The notes: a model not told the origin generated them from the letters alone. A stretch of 20,249 nucleotides of DNA from Hylemonella sp. UBA2468 (GCA_002342165.1 DDPM01000045.1:7318-27566), one strand, 5' to 3'. Positions 9,547 to 16,732 are shown, numbered from the stretch's first letter. Program-made: numbers and translations.

Positions 9547-10042
9547 GCCCATGATCTGCATGTGAATGACCTGCATGATTGTGGCCTGCATGTCCGTAGG
9601 CGCCCTGTTCGGGTTCAAAGGGCGCTTGCTGCGACTTAACAATCAAGTGCATGGACTCCAGCATGTTTGCCAACACATGGTCTGGCTCAATTTTGAGGTG
9701 ATCGGCTTGCAGTTCTATGGGCACGTGTCGGTTACCTAGGTGGTAAGCAGCTCGAATCAAATCAAAAGGGCTTCCGTGGGTGCTGCAGGCCGTGATCACC
9801 AGTACCGCTTGTGCCGCAGCCACCACGCGAATGAGTGAGCCATCTTCAGCCACCAGCACATCGCCACCGCGCACCACGGTTCCGCGGGGTAAAAAAACGG
9901 CCACTTGTCGGCCGGTGTTGTCTGTGGCCGAAAAACGGCTTTTTTGGCGCACATCCCAGTCCAGTTCAACCATAGCCGCGCGCTTGAGCAAAACCGAAGC
10001 CAAGCCATGCCCTTGGTCCAGTAATTTGGATACCTTCAACAT
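9530..10042 (-). CDS. ureE: Urease accessory nickel metallochaperone UreE with histidine-rich tail
   Basis: UreE (170 residues) carries nickel to the urease activation complex. The N-terminal domain has [13 protein letters not shown] (about residues 51-63). The metal-binding domain shows [14 protein letters not shown] (H101, H106) and [10 protein letters not shown] (H122). The last 20 residues hold nine histidines (151, 154, 156, 159, 161, 164, 166, 168, 170), a nickel-storage tail common but variable in this family. The tail is built from three 15-base repeats that also carry in-frame ATGs for ureF. The ATG at 10042 lies six bases after the ureC stop without a ribosome site, so it probably relies on coupling to ureC. 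Its end overlaps ureF by 17 bases. Confidence 0.97.
   Translation of the reverse strand: MLKVSKLLDQGHGLASVLLKRAAMVELDWDVRQKSRFSATDNTGRQVAVFLPRGTVVRGGDVLVAEDGSLIRVVAAAQAVLVITACSTHGSPFDLIRAAYHLGNRHVPIELQADHLKIEPDHVLANMLESMHLIVKSQQAPFEPEQGAYGHAGHNHAGHSHADHGHEHKH
9548..9592 (-). repeat. Three tandem 15-base repeats encoding the UreE His tail and candidate ureF starts
   Basis: Three imperfect 15-base units, each opening with CATGCAG, lie at 9592-9578, 9577-9563 and 9562-9548 on the minus strand. In the ureE frame they encode [10 protein letters not shown] and HADHG. In the ureF frame they encode [10 protein letters not shown] and MQIMG. Each copy thus adds two histidines to one protein and one in-frame ATG to the other. 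Because the unit is a multiple of three, gain or loss of copies keeps both frames open. Confidence 0.85.
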
Positions 10043-10048
10043 GGGTGC

Positions 10049-11767
10049 TTAAAACAGAAAATAGCGTTGTGCCATAGGTAGGCTGACTGCGGGCTCGCAG
10101 GTCAACAACTGGCCATCAGCTCGTACCGCGTAGGTTTGGGCATCTACCTCCATGCGGGGCGCATAGTGGTTGTGCACCATATGTTGTTTGCCTACGCCTC
10201 GTATGCCCTTCACTGCGACCAAAGGCTTATGCAAACCAAAACGCTGACCAACACCCGCGGCTATACCTGCTTGCGAAACAAAGGTGAGCGAAGAGCGCGT
10301 CAGTGCACCCCCATAACTGCCAAACATGGGCCGGTAATGCACAGGCTGAGGGGTGGGAATGCTGGCATTGGGGTCGCCCATGGCTGCCATGGCAATAAAA
10401 CCGCCTTTGAGAATCAGGGCAGGCTTGATACCAAAAAACGCAGGTTTGAACACCACCAAGTCTGCCCATTTACCCATTTCAACACTGCCCACCTCATGGC
10501 TGATGCCATGAGCAATGGCGGGGTTGATGGTGTATTTGGCAAGATAGCGCTTGACGCGAAAGTTGTCGTGGCGATGGGTGTCTCCGGGCAAGGGGCCGCG
10601 CTGCTCTTTCATTTTGTGGGCGGTTTGCCATGTTCGAATAATCACTTCACCCACCCGACCCATGGCTTGGCTGTCGGAACTGAACATGCTGATGGCACCC
10701 AGATCATGCAGGATGTCTTCGGCAGCAATGGTTTCTTTGCGAATGCGGCTTTCGGCAAAAGCCAAATCTTCAGCAATGGCAGGGTCTAAGTGGTGGCACA
10801 CCATGAGCATGTCCACATGTTCGTCCAGCGTATTGATGGTGTAGGGGCGAGTGGGGTTGGTGGAAGACGGCAGTACATTGGCCTCACCAACCACCTTCAA
10901 AATGTCGGGCGCATGCCCGCCACCAGCACCTTCGGTATGAAACGTGTGGATGGTGCGCCCTTTGAACGCGGCTACAGTGTCCTCCACAAAGCCCGATTCA
11001 TTGAGGGTATCGGTGTGGATGGCTACTTGGGTGTCGGTTTCTTCAGCCACGTTCAGGCAGTTGTCAATGGCTGCCGGGGTGGTGCCCCAGTCTTCGTGCA
11101 GCTTGAGTCCAATGGCTCCAGCTTCAATCTGCTCATGCAAGGCTGAAGGCAAGCTGGCGTTGCCCTTACCCAAAAAGCCTAGGTTCATGGGAAACGCATC
11201 GGCTGCCTGGAGCATGCGCTCCATATTCCAAGGGCCGGGTGTGCAGGTGGTGGCAAATGTGCCTGTGGCAGGGCCAGTGCCGCCACCAATCATGGTGGTG
11301 ATGCCACTGCATAAGGCCTCTTCAATTTGCTGGGGGGCAATAAAGTGAATATGCGTGTCAATGCCTCCGGCTGTGACGATCATGCCTTCACAGCTGATGA
11401 TTTCAGTACCAGGTCCAATGATGATGTCCACACCCGGTTGTGTATCGGGGTTGCCTGCTTTGCCAATAGCCGCAATGCGCCCGTCTTTGAGTCCAATGTC
11501 CGCTTTGACAATGCCCCAGTGGTCCAAAATAAGTGCATTGGTCAGAACGGTGTCCATGGCACCTTGAGTTCTGGTGCGTTGTGACTGAGCCATGCCGTCC
11601 CGTATGGTTTTGCCGCCGCCAAACTTGACTTCTTCGCCGTAGCTGCCCGCCCGTAGCGTGAAGTCTTGTTCTACCTCAATCACCAAGCCAGTGTCGGCCA
11701 GACGAACTCTATCGCCCACGGTTGGGCCAAACATTTCTGCGTAGGCTTGTTTGCCAATGGTGGCCAT
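10049..11767 (-). CDS. ureC: Urease alpha (catalytic) subunit UreC
   Basis: This is the catalytic subunit of urease (572 residues), hydrolysing urea to ammonia and carbamate at a dinickel centre. All active-site residues are present, each shifted by five relative to Klebsiella numbering: H139 and H141 (IDTHIHF), the carbamylated lysine K222 with H224 (GLKLHEDWG), H251 (AIHTDTLNE), H277 (HTFHTEG) and D365 (FSSDSQAMG). The mobile flap C324-H325 lies in MVCHHLDP. The start is the ATG at 11767 ([16 protein letters not shown]), preceded by an AAGGA ribosome site and lying one base after the ureB stop. The frame is open further upstream, but that extension lies within ureB and is not urease-like. 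Expected to be active. Confidence 0.99.
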   Translation of the reverse strand: MATIGKQAYAEMFGPTVGDRVRLADTGLVIEVEQDFTLRAGSYGEEVKFGGGKTIRDGMAQSQRTRTQGAMDTVLTNALILDHWGIVKADIGLKDGRIAAIGKAGNPDTQPGVDIIIGPGTEIISCEGMIVTAGGIDTHIHFIAPQQIEEALCSGITTMIGGGTGPATGTFATTCTPGPWNMERMLQAADAFPMNLGFLGKGNASLPSALHEQIEAGAIGLKLHEDWGTTPAAIDNCLNVAEETDTQVAIHTDTLNESGFVEDTVAAFKGRTIHTFHTEGAGGGHAPDILKVVGEANVLPSSTNPTRPYTINTLDEHVDMLMVCHHLDPAIAEDLAFAESRIRKETIAAEDILHDLGAISMFSSDSQAMGRVGEVIIRTWQTAHKMKEQRGPLPGDTHRHDNFRVKRYLAKYTINPAIAHGISHEVGSVEMGKWADLVVFKPAFFGIKPALILKGGFIAMAAMGDPNASIPTPQPVHYRPMFGSYGGALTRSSLTFVSQAGIAAGVGQRFGLHKPLVAVKGIRGVGKQHMVHNHYAPRMEVDAQTYAVRADGQLLTCEPAVSLPMAQRYFLF

Positions 11768-11768
11768 A

Positions 11769-12119
11769 TCACTCTTCCTTGGTAGGCTTATTTGAGTTGT
11801 GATGATCTTTGGAATCCAAAGGGCCATGGGTCAACCCTCTGAAGCCGTAAACCAAGCGGTCTCCTGCCAAATCCACGAGTTCTATAGTACGCAACTGCCC
11901 AGGTTCAAACCTCACGGCGGTTCCACTGGCAATATTCAGTCTCATCCCGTGCGCGGCCACGCGGTCGAATTCCAGCGCCGCATTGGTTTCCGAAAAGTGG
12001 TAATGCGAGCCCACTTGAATGGGGCGTTCGCCGGTGTTGTGAACGACCAGCTTGTGAGTGCGGCGACCCGAGTTGAGAATATGTTCACCAGAGTCAATGA
12101 AGAGTTCGCCGGGGATCAT
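11769..12119 (-). CDS. ureB: Urease beta subunit UreB
   Basis: This structural subunit of the UreABC urease is 116 residues from the canonical MIPGEL start. It shows [27 protein letters not shown] and [10 protein letters not shown], the standard UreB core. The final 15 or so residues, rich in charged residues with a HH pair, are a variable extension. The start at 12119 is chosen on family grounds. No ribosome site precedes it (AAATTCAC), and it lies eight bases after the ureJ stop, so translation is probably coupled. An in-frame ATG at 12161 inside ureJ would add 14 residues and cannot be fully excluded. The one-base gap to ureC fits fixed subunit stoichiometry. Confidence 0.97.
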   Translation of the reverse strand: MIPGELFIDSGEHILNSGRRTHKLVVHNTGERPIQVGSHYHFSETNAALEFDRVAAHGMRLNIASGTAVRFEPGQLRTIELVDLAGDRLVYGFRGLTHGPLDSKDHHNSNKPTKEE

Positions 12120-12127
12120 GTGAATTT

Positions 12128-12730
12128 TTAAACTAAACGAGCTAACAGGAATGCGCCACATGCGGCGACGGCTGAACCCGAGATACGGCTGAAATGGGGA
12201 CGATGGAGAAAAAAGGCGCGCCCAAAAATCAAGCCCACCACATGAAGGCAGGCTGTTCCGGTCAGCATGCCTGCCCAAGCCGTCCATGAGGACTGAGTGC
12301 CGATTTCTAAAGCATGAGCAGCCCCATGGAAAAATGCAAAAAAACCGCTCAGGCAAAGGGCTGCACTCCAATGCAATCGGGTACGCGTTGCAACCAGCAG
12401 TCCCATGATCAATACTGAAACTGCAATCATGGGTTCAATGCTGGATAAGGGAGCTACGTGACTGTTCAAGAGCGTACCAGCCAACATCAGACCAACAAAT
12501 GCAGTAGGTGCAACCCAATAGGGCCGAATCGCTAAGGTGCTCCAAACACCGATAGCCAGCATTGCAAACACATGATCCACACCACTGAAGGGATGTGAAA
12601 ATCCAGAAACGAAAGTTGCGTTAGACGTTGAGGACTCATGAGCCATCACAACCTGAGGTAAAAACAAAAAAATAAAAAATAAGGTTTGACTCCATGGTCG
12701 TGGGTGTTGTGGCTTAAGTTTTGTGATCAT
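12128..12730 (-). CDS. ureJ: HupE/UreJ family membrane protein, probable nickel transporter
   Basis: This 200-residue inner-membrane protein of the HupE/UreJ family is believed to bring nickel (or cobalt) into the cell for nickel enzymes. An N-terminal signal sequence ends near A30, leaving His31 at the mature N-terminus, as is usual in this family. About six membrane segments follow. The family motifs are [18 protein letters not shown] (H46, D52, H53) and [12 protein letters not shown] (H135, H139), with the histidines likely to bind the metal. It sits between ureA and ureB, within the urease operon, which supports a nickel role for urease. The ATG at 12730 overlaps the stop of the FmdE-like gene by ATGA, so the two are co-translated. 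Confidence 0.93.
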   Translation of the reverse strand: MITKLKPQHPRPWSQTLFFIFLFLPQVVMAHESSTSNATFVSGFSHPFSGVDHVFAMLAIGVWSTLAIRPYWVAPTAFVGLMLAGTLLNSHVAPLSSIEPMIAVSVLIMGLLVATRTRLHWSAALCLSGFFAFFHGAAHALEIGTQSSWTAWAGMLTGTACLHVVGLIFGRAFFLHRPHFSRISGSAVAACGAFLLARLV

Positions 12731-13269
12731 GGCTTTTCCTTCACAGTAAAAAGAGTTTCAGCGGGCGTCTGCATGACGACCTGGAACCTTTCCAGTGCAG
12801 ACTTGCCAACATTCATTTGAGCCAAAGATGCCATAGCGCTCGTGGGTATGACATAGACCAAGCTGGATTGGGTGACACGATGTCGCAACTCAATGGAGAC
12901 CATAAAGTGGTCCTCATGGGACTTTGGGTTGACTTGTAACGTTCGTTGTCCGGGTGAAGCTGCAGTAGCAACCATTAAGCCATCTGCGACACATGCACAG
13001 GGCGCTGAATGACCCTCTTGAACAACCGCTTCAATTTGTCTGGGTTTGGCGCCAAGGCGATTCATAGCGTCCAGGCCGATCCGTATGCCCAACGCAATAT
13101 GAGAGCCAAATCCACCATGAACCGCCTCGCCCAAGCGGATCCACTCTTGCGGACTTTGGGGCGGTGAGGTCGCTTGAGAGCTTTGACTCAAGGCGCTGGG
13201 TATCAGGCCTACAACGCTTAACGAAAAACACAAAGCCAGGAATCGGCTCGATTGTTTTGGTGCACTCAT
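12727..13269 (-). CDS. Exported FmdE-like protein encoded in the urease operon, function unknown
   Basis: This 180-residue protein has a probable signal peptide (K5, R9, hydrophobic residues 10-27, cleavage near the ALS/SQA region), so it is likely periplasmic. The mature part resembles the FmdE family (formylmethanofuran dehydrogenase subunit E-like). The matching segments are VHGGFGSHIALGIRIGLDA (H51, H57), then a beta segment IEAVVQEGHSAPCACVADG (H87, C91, C93, D96) and VATAASPGQRTLQV. The usual HGH of FmdE is HGG here. The clustered His and Cys residues could bind a metal. A methanogenic role is implausible in this setting; its place between ureA and ureJ, with ATGA coupling to ureJ, suggests help with nickel uptake or handling. 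Family call is from pattern only; function is inference. The ATG at 13269 is preceded by a weak AAGG. Confidence 0.75.
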   Translation of the reverse strand: MSAPKQSSRFLALCFSLSVVGLIPSALSQSSQATSPPQSPQEWIRLGEAVHGGFGSHIALGIRIGLDAMNRLGAKPRQIEAVVQEGHSAPCACVADGLMVATAASPGQRTLQVNPKSHEDHFMVSIELRHRVTQSSLVYVIPTSAMASLAQMNVGKSALERFQVVMQTPAETLFTVKEKP

Positions 13270-13278
13270 AAAAAGCCT

Positions 13279-13581
13279 TTAAACAATTGGTTGATGCACT
13301 GTGACCAATTTGGTTCCATCGGGAAAGGTGGCTTCAACTTGTATGTCAGGAATCATGTCGGCTATGCCGTCCATAACGTCAGCGCGCGTCAAAATGGTGC
13401 GACCTTCACTCATCAATTGCGCCACGGTTTTACCTTCGCGCGCACCCTCCATCACCGCTGCACTGATGAGCGCAACCGACTCCGGGTAGTTCAACTTAAG
13501 CCCACGTGCTTTGCGTCGCTCGGCAAGCATGGCGGCTGTGAAAATCAAGAGCTTGTCTTTTTCCCTAGGCGTGAGTTCCAT
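13279..13581 (-). CDS. ureA: Urease gamma subunit UreA
   Basis: This smallest urease subunit (100 residues) shows [20 protein letters not shown], the [14 protein letters not shown] segment, [13 protein letters not shown] and [33 protein letters not shown], matching UreA end to end. The start at 13581 is fixed by family alignment, although the frame is open upstream to 13662. The leader has no ribosome site; the bases before the ATG read ATCCTCT. It is the first gene of the urease operon and would be transcribed from the sigma-54-type promoter at 13626-13643, giving a leader of about 35 bases. The gap to the FmdE-like gene is nine bases. Confidence 0.98.
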   Translation of the reverse strand: MELTPREKDKLLIFTAAMLAERRKARGLKLNYPESVALISAAVMEGAREGKTVAQLMSEGRTILTRADVMDGIADMIPDIQVEATFPDGTKLVTVHQPIV

Positions 13582-13625
13582 AGAGGATTTTGAATATGAA
13601 TATAAAAACGTATGAGTGAATTGTG

Positions 13626-13643
13626 AAGCAACTCTTGTGCCTA
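13626..13643 (-). promoter_or_regulatory. Sigma-54 (RpoN) type promoter for the ureA operon
   Basis: On the minus strand the bases read TAGGCACA-N4-TTGCT, a close match to the -24/-12 consensus TTGGCACG-N4-TTGCW. The invariant GG (13641-13640) and GC (13629-13628) are separated by exactly ten bases. Transcription would begin near 13616, about 35 bases before the ureA ATG. The match is weaker than its partner toward urtA because A replaces T before the GG and A replaces the final G. It implies RpoN-dependent expression of urease and possibly of the purine genes further on. Confidence 0.75.
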
Positions 13644-13655
13644 AAAAAACTCCAA

Positions 13656-13676
13656 TTCGCACCCATATGGTGCGAA
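13656..13676. promoter_or_regulatory. Probable NtrC binding site (perfect 8-bp inverted repeat)
   Basis: The arms TTCGCACC and GGTGCGAA are perfect inverted repeats separated by five bases (CATAT). The known NtrC consensus is TGCACC-N5-GGTGCA, so the core CACC-N5-GGTG and the spacing match exactly. The centre at 13666 is about 50 bases upstream of the predicted ureA transcription start and about 53 upstream of the predicted urtA start. A single activator site could therefore serve both divergent sigma-54 promoters under nitrogen limitation. Confidence 0.8.
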
Positions 13677-13691
13677 CTTATGAAGGTCGGA

Positions 13692-13708
13692 TTGGCACGC
13701 ACTTTGCT
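13692..13708 (+). promoter_or_regulatory. Sigma-54 (RpoN) type promoter for urtABCDE
   Basis: The bases TTGGCACG-N4-TTGCT match the -24/-12 consensus at every conserved position, with GG at 13694-13695 and GC at 13706-13707 separated by ten bases. Transcription would start near 13719, giving a leader of about 60 bases before the urtA ATG at 13779. The NtrC-like repeat lies about 53 bases upstream of that start. This predicts induction of urea uptake under nitrogen limitation. Confidence 0.87.
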
Positions 13709-13767
13709 TAATGTTTGACGTATCCAATTGGAATCTGATCCAACGATACCTTTCACTTTAATAAATT

Positions 13768-13771
13768 GGAG
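13768..13771 (+). promoter_or_regulatory. Ribosome binding site of urtA
   Basis: GGAG lies seven bases before the ATG at 13779 and fixes that start against the upstream in-frame TTG at 13728. The surrounding AATTGGA (13764-13770) is complementary to TCCAATT at 13723-13729 near the start of the predicted transcript, so a leader hairpin could mask the site. Confidence 0.7.
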
Positions 13772-13778
13772 TTTAGTC

Positions 13779-15047
13779 ATGAATCGTCGAGGCTCATTGA
13801 AATCGCTCACTGCATCTATTGCCTTGGGCTGGGGTATGTCCGTTACCGGCTTGGCTGTAGCCGCTGACACCATCAAAGTGGGTGTTTTGCACAGTTTGTC
13901 AGGCACCATGGCCATTTCTGAAACCGTGTTGAAAGACACCGTGCTCATGGCAATAGATGAAATCAACGCCAAGGGCGGCGTTCTGGGCAAAAAGCTGGAG
14001 CCGGTGGTGGTGGACCCTGCTTCAAATTGGCCCCTGTTTGCTGAAAAGACCAAGCAGTTGCTAACCCAAGACAAAGTATCCGTCATCTTTGGCTGCTGGA
14101 CTTCGGTATCACGCAAGTCAGTGCTGCCCGTAGTGGAGGAGCTCAATGGCCTGTTGTTCTACCCTGTGCAGTACGAGGGTGAAGAGCTTTCCAAAAACGT
14201 GTTCTATACCGGTGCTGCACCCAACCAGCAAGCGATACCGGCTGTGGACTACCTTATGAGCAAAGATGGTGGCGGTGCCAAGCGCTGGGTGTTATTGGGT
14301 ACTGACTATGTTTACCCCCGTACCACCAACAAAATTTTGCGCGCTTACTTGAAGAGCAAAGGCGTTAAAGAGTCTGATATTGACGAAAAATACACACCCT
14401 TTGGTCACTCCGATTACCAAACCATTGTGGCCGACATTAAAAAATTCTCGGCAGGTGGCAAGACTGCAGTGGTCTCCACCATCAACGGTGACTCCAACGT
14501 ACCCTTCTATAAAGAGTTGGGTAATGCTGGCTTGAAGGCTAAAGACGTGCCTGTAGTTGCCTTCTCGGTTGGTGAAGAAGAGTTGCGCGGTGTGGACACC
14601 AAGCCATTGGTTGGCCACTTGGCAGCATGGAACTACTTCATGAGCATTAAAAATCCCGCCAACGATGAATTCGTAAAAAAATGGGGCACGTATGCCAAGA
14701 CCAAGGGTATTGCGGGACACAAGGACAAGCCTTTGACCAATGACCCCATGGAGGCTACCTACATTGGCATCAACATGTGGAAACAAGCTGTTGAAAAAGC
14801 CAAATCTACCGACGTGGACAAGGTTATTGCCGCCATGGCGGGTCAGACTTTCAAGGCACCAAGCGGTATCACATCCAAGATGGATGAAAAGAATCACCAC
14901 CTGCACAAGTCGGTGTTTATTGGTGAAATCAAAGCCGATGGTCAATTCAATGTGGTTTGGAAAACTCCAGGTCCTGTAAAGGCCAAACCATGGAGTCCCT
15001 TTATCGAAGGCAATGACAAGAAGCCTGATGAGCCTGTCAAAAAGTAA
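13779..15047 (+). CDS. urtA: Urea ABC transporter substrate-binding protein UrtA
   Basis: This 422-residue periplasmic protein binds urea and delivers it to UrtBC. The N-terminus carries a signal peptide ending near AVA/AD; it begins MNRRGSLKSL, a twin-arginine-like pattern, so Tat export is possible. The mature protein shows IKVGVLHSLSGTMAISE, NWPLFAEKTKQLLTQDKVSVIFGCWTS reached through a DPASNWP turn, and NGLLFYPVQYEGEE. The stretch EATYIGINMWKQA follows later. These set UrtA apart from amino-acid binding relatives. It is first in the urt operon, behind the sigma-54 promoter at 13692-13708, with a clear GGAG ribosome site. A strong hairpin follows the stop codon and may raise its level relative to urtBCDE. 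Confidence 0.97.
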   Translation: MNRRGSLKSLTASIALGWGMSVTGLAVAADTIKVGVLHSLSGTMAISETVLKDTVLMAIDEINAKGGVLGKKLEPVVVDPASNWPLFAEKTKQLLTQDKVSVIFGCWTSVSRKSVLPVVEELNGLLFYPVQYEGEELSKNVFYTGAAPNQQAIPAVDYLMSKDGGGAKRWVLLGTDYVYPRTTNKILRAYLKSKGVKESDIDEKYTPFGHSDYQTIVADIKKFSAGGKTAVVSTINGDSNVPFYKELGNAGLKAKDVPVVAFSVGEEELRGVDTKPLVGHLAAWNYFMSIKNPANDEFVKKWGTYAKTKGIAGHKDKPLTNDPMEATYIGINMWKQAVEKAKSTDVDKVIAAMAGQTFKAPSGITSKMDEKNHHLHKSVFIGEIKADGQFNVVWKTPGPVKAKPWSPFIEGNDKKPDEPVKK

Positions 15048-15080
15048 AGATGTCTCATTAAGTTGAAGATGTGAACCTTG

Positions 15081-15105
15081 CCCGGGCTCAAAGCAAGAGC
15101 CCGGG
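15081..15105 (+). other. GC-rich hairpin between urtA and urtB, possible processing or attenuation element
   Basis: CCCGGGCTC and GAGCCCGGG form a perfect 9-bp stem with a seven-base loop (15090-15096). No T-run follows (TCGTTGAAG), so it is unlikely to be a full intrinsic terminator. Placed 33 bases after the urtA stop and 13 before the urtB start, it could protect the urtA message from 3' decay or partly reduce readthrough into the membrane-protein genes. Confidence 0.65.
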
Positions 15106-15118
15106 TCGTTGAAGTTAA

Positions 15119-16705
15119 ATGTATTGGGGCGCAGTGAAGAGGTTGTGGTTATGGATCTGGTGCATGGTGGTGTCTGTGTCAGCTCATGCACTAACGTCAG
15201 AGCAAGCATCAAAACTCGCCACTGGAGATACTGACTCCCGAATTGAGGCTCTAGCTCGGGCGGTCTTAAACCCTGACGGTCGCACTACTGAGTTGGTGCA
15301 GGCCTTGAATGATGATGCCGTTAAGGTGCAGTCTCAGCATGTGCTCATAGTGCGCGACGGTCAGGCCCGAGATGCGTCTACAGGCGTTCTGATCACGGTC
15401 ACAGATGCGGCAGAAGATGTCATCAACAACAACCGCATGCGCAGCGAATTGGAAACTGCTTTAGCTGCCTTGCAGCTGGTGGGTGGCAACGACCAGCAAC
15501 GTCTTGCAGCAGCTAAGGCCTTGCTCAAAGATCCTGATGCCACACGCTTACCTTTACTTAACAAGGCCCTTCAGTCTGAGGGTTTGGATAGCGTGCGCCA
15601 AGTGTTGGAATTGGCGCGGGCGGCTGTATGGTTGAGCAGCGAAGATCCTGCGCAACGTATTCAAGGCGCGCGCCAAATTGCACTAAGTAAAACGCCAGAC
15701 ACCAAACTGCTTCTGAACCAGCGCCTTGCAATAGAACAACATTCAGAGGTGCGGATTCAAATCACTTCATCTTTGCGCGATATAGAGGATGCCCTGCGTT
15801 GGGGTGAGTATTTGGGCGCTGCTTTTTCGGGCGTGAGTCTGGGCAGTATTTTGTTGTTGGCTGCACTGGGGCTGGCTATCACCTACGGGCTCATGGGCGT
15901 AATCAACATGGCCCATGGCGAACTCATGATGGTGGGTGCCTACGCCACTTTTGTGGTTCAAGGCTTGGTACGTCAGTATGTGCCTTCGCTTTTTGACGCC
16001 TATTTGTTGGTTGCGGTGCCAGTGGCATTTTTGGCCGCAGCTTCGGTTGGGACGCTCATGGAGCGCACTGTTTTGCGGTTTTTATATGGACGCCCATTGG
16101 AAACCTTGCTTGCAACTTGGGGCATCAGTTTGGTATTGATGCAAAGTGTGCGTTCTATTTTTGGCGCGCAAAACGTGGCGGTAGAGAACCCGGTTTGGAT
16201 GAGTGGCGGCTTGCTACTCTTGCCCAATCTGATCTTGCCCTACAACCGCTTGTTCATCCTGGTCTTTGCATTGGCTGTACTGGTGGCAATGTCGCTTTTG
16301 ATCAGTCGGACTCGGTTGGGCCTGTTTGTGCGTGGTGTGACCCAAAACAGACCCATTGCAGCATGTATGGGGGTCAATACCGCCAAAGTGGATACCTATG
16401 CCTTTGCATTGGGCTCGGGTATCGCCGGATTAGCTGGCTGCGCGCTCACTCAAATTGGTAATGTAGGCCCAGACCTTGGGCAAAACTACATCGTGGACTC
16501 TTTTATGGTGGTGGTGTTGGGCGGTGTGGGTCAATTGGCGGGCACGGTCTATGCCGCATTGGGCTTAGGCGTCCTCAACAAATTTTTAGAGGGTTGGGCT
16601 GGGGCGGTGTTAGCCAAAATCATGGTGCTGGTGTTCATCATCGTTTTTATACAAAAACGGCCTCAGGGGATTTTTGCCATCAAGGGCCGATCCGTTGAAG
16701 CGTAA
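15119..16705 (+). CDS. urtB: Urea ABC transporter permease UrtB
   Basis: UrtB (528 residues) is one of the two inner-membrane channel subunits for urea. The N-terminus has a signal sequence (A22-H-A24 cleavage region). An alpha-helical periplasmic domain of about 200 residues follows, the extra domain typical of proteobacterial UrtB and absent from LivH. The permease domain starts near residue 230, with GLAITYGLMGVINMAHGELMMVGA and later NYIVDSFMVVVLGGVGQLAGT, both diagnostic of LivH/UrtB-type permeases. The ATG at 15119 has only a weak GAAG upstream and follows the GC-rich hairpin by 13 bases. The stop at 16703-16705 leaves a 27-base gap to the chosen urtC start. Confidence 0.96.
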   Translation: MYWGAVKRLWLWIWCMVVSVSAHALTSEQASKLATGDTDSRIEALARAVLNPDGRTTELVQALNDDAVKVQSQHVLIVRDGQARDASTGVLITVTDAAEDVINNNRMRSELETALAALQLVGGNDQQRLAAAKALLKDPDATRLPLLNKALQSEGLDSVRQVLELARAAVWLSSEDPAQRIQGARQIALSKTPDTKLLLNQRLAIEQHSEVRIQITSSLRDIEDALRWGEYLGAAFSGVSLGSILLLAALGLAITYGLMGVINMAHGELMMVGAYATFVVQGLVRQYVPSLFDAYLLVAVPVAFLAAASVGTLMERTVLRFLYGRPLETLLATWGISLVLMQSVRSIFGAQNVAVENPVWMSGGLLLLPNLILPYNRLFILVFALAVLVAMSLLISRTRLGLFVRGVTQNRPIAACMGVNTAKVDTYAFALGSGIAGLAGCALTQIGNVGPDLGQNYIVDSFMVVVLGGVGQLAGTVYAALGLGVLNKFLEGWAGAVLAKIMVLVFIIVFIQKRPQGIFAIKGRSVEA

Positions 16706-16732
16706 TGTTTGACGAATAGCCCTGAATCTGAC

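Larger units (their letters stand above)
13647..13774. repeat. 11-bp inverted repeat flanking the divergent control region
   Basis: AAACTCCAATT at 13647-13657 is the exact reverse complement of AATTGGAGTTT at 13764-13774. The right copy contains the urtA ribosome binding site. The left copy lies just upstream of the ureA sigma-54 element and touches the left arm of the NtrC-like site. Read outward on each strand, the same 11 bases therefore face ureA and urtA. It could be a remnant of a duplicated promoter region, a protein site or chance. Confidence 0.45.

Noticed and set aside
10136..10789. 217-codon open frame on the plus strand over ureC
   Set aside because: Antisense shadow of the highly conserved ureC.
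11769..12371. Long upstream extension of UreB (84 extra residues)
   Set aside because: The extension overlaps ureJ, has no similarity to urease, and UreB begins with MIPGEL at 12119.
12727..13269. Reading the FmdE-like gene as evidence for methanogen-type C1 metabolism
   Set aside because: No other formylmethanofuran genes are present; the setting is a urease operon and the protein appears exported.
13582..13662. Extended ureA start at 13662
   Set aside because: The added residues lie upstream of the predicted transcription start and do not match UreA.
13728..13778. TTG start 17 codons upstream of urtA
   Set aside because: It would place non-signal residues before an intact signal peptide; the ATG at 13779 has a good GGAG site.
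14292..15212. 306-codon open frame on the minus strand over urtA
   Set aside because: It is a shadow of urtA: the plus-strand protein matches UrtA throughout, and the antisense translation has no recognisable domain.
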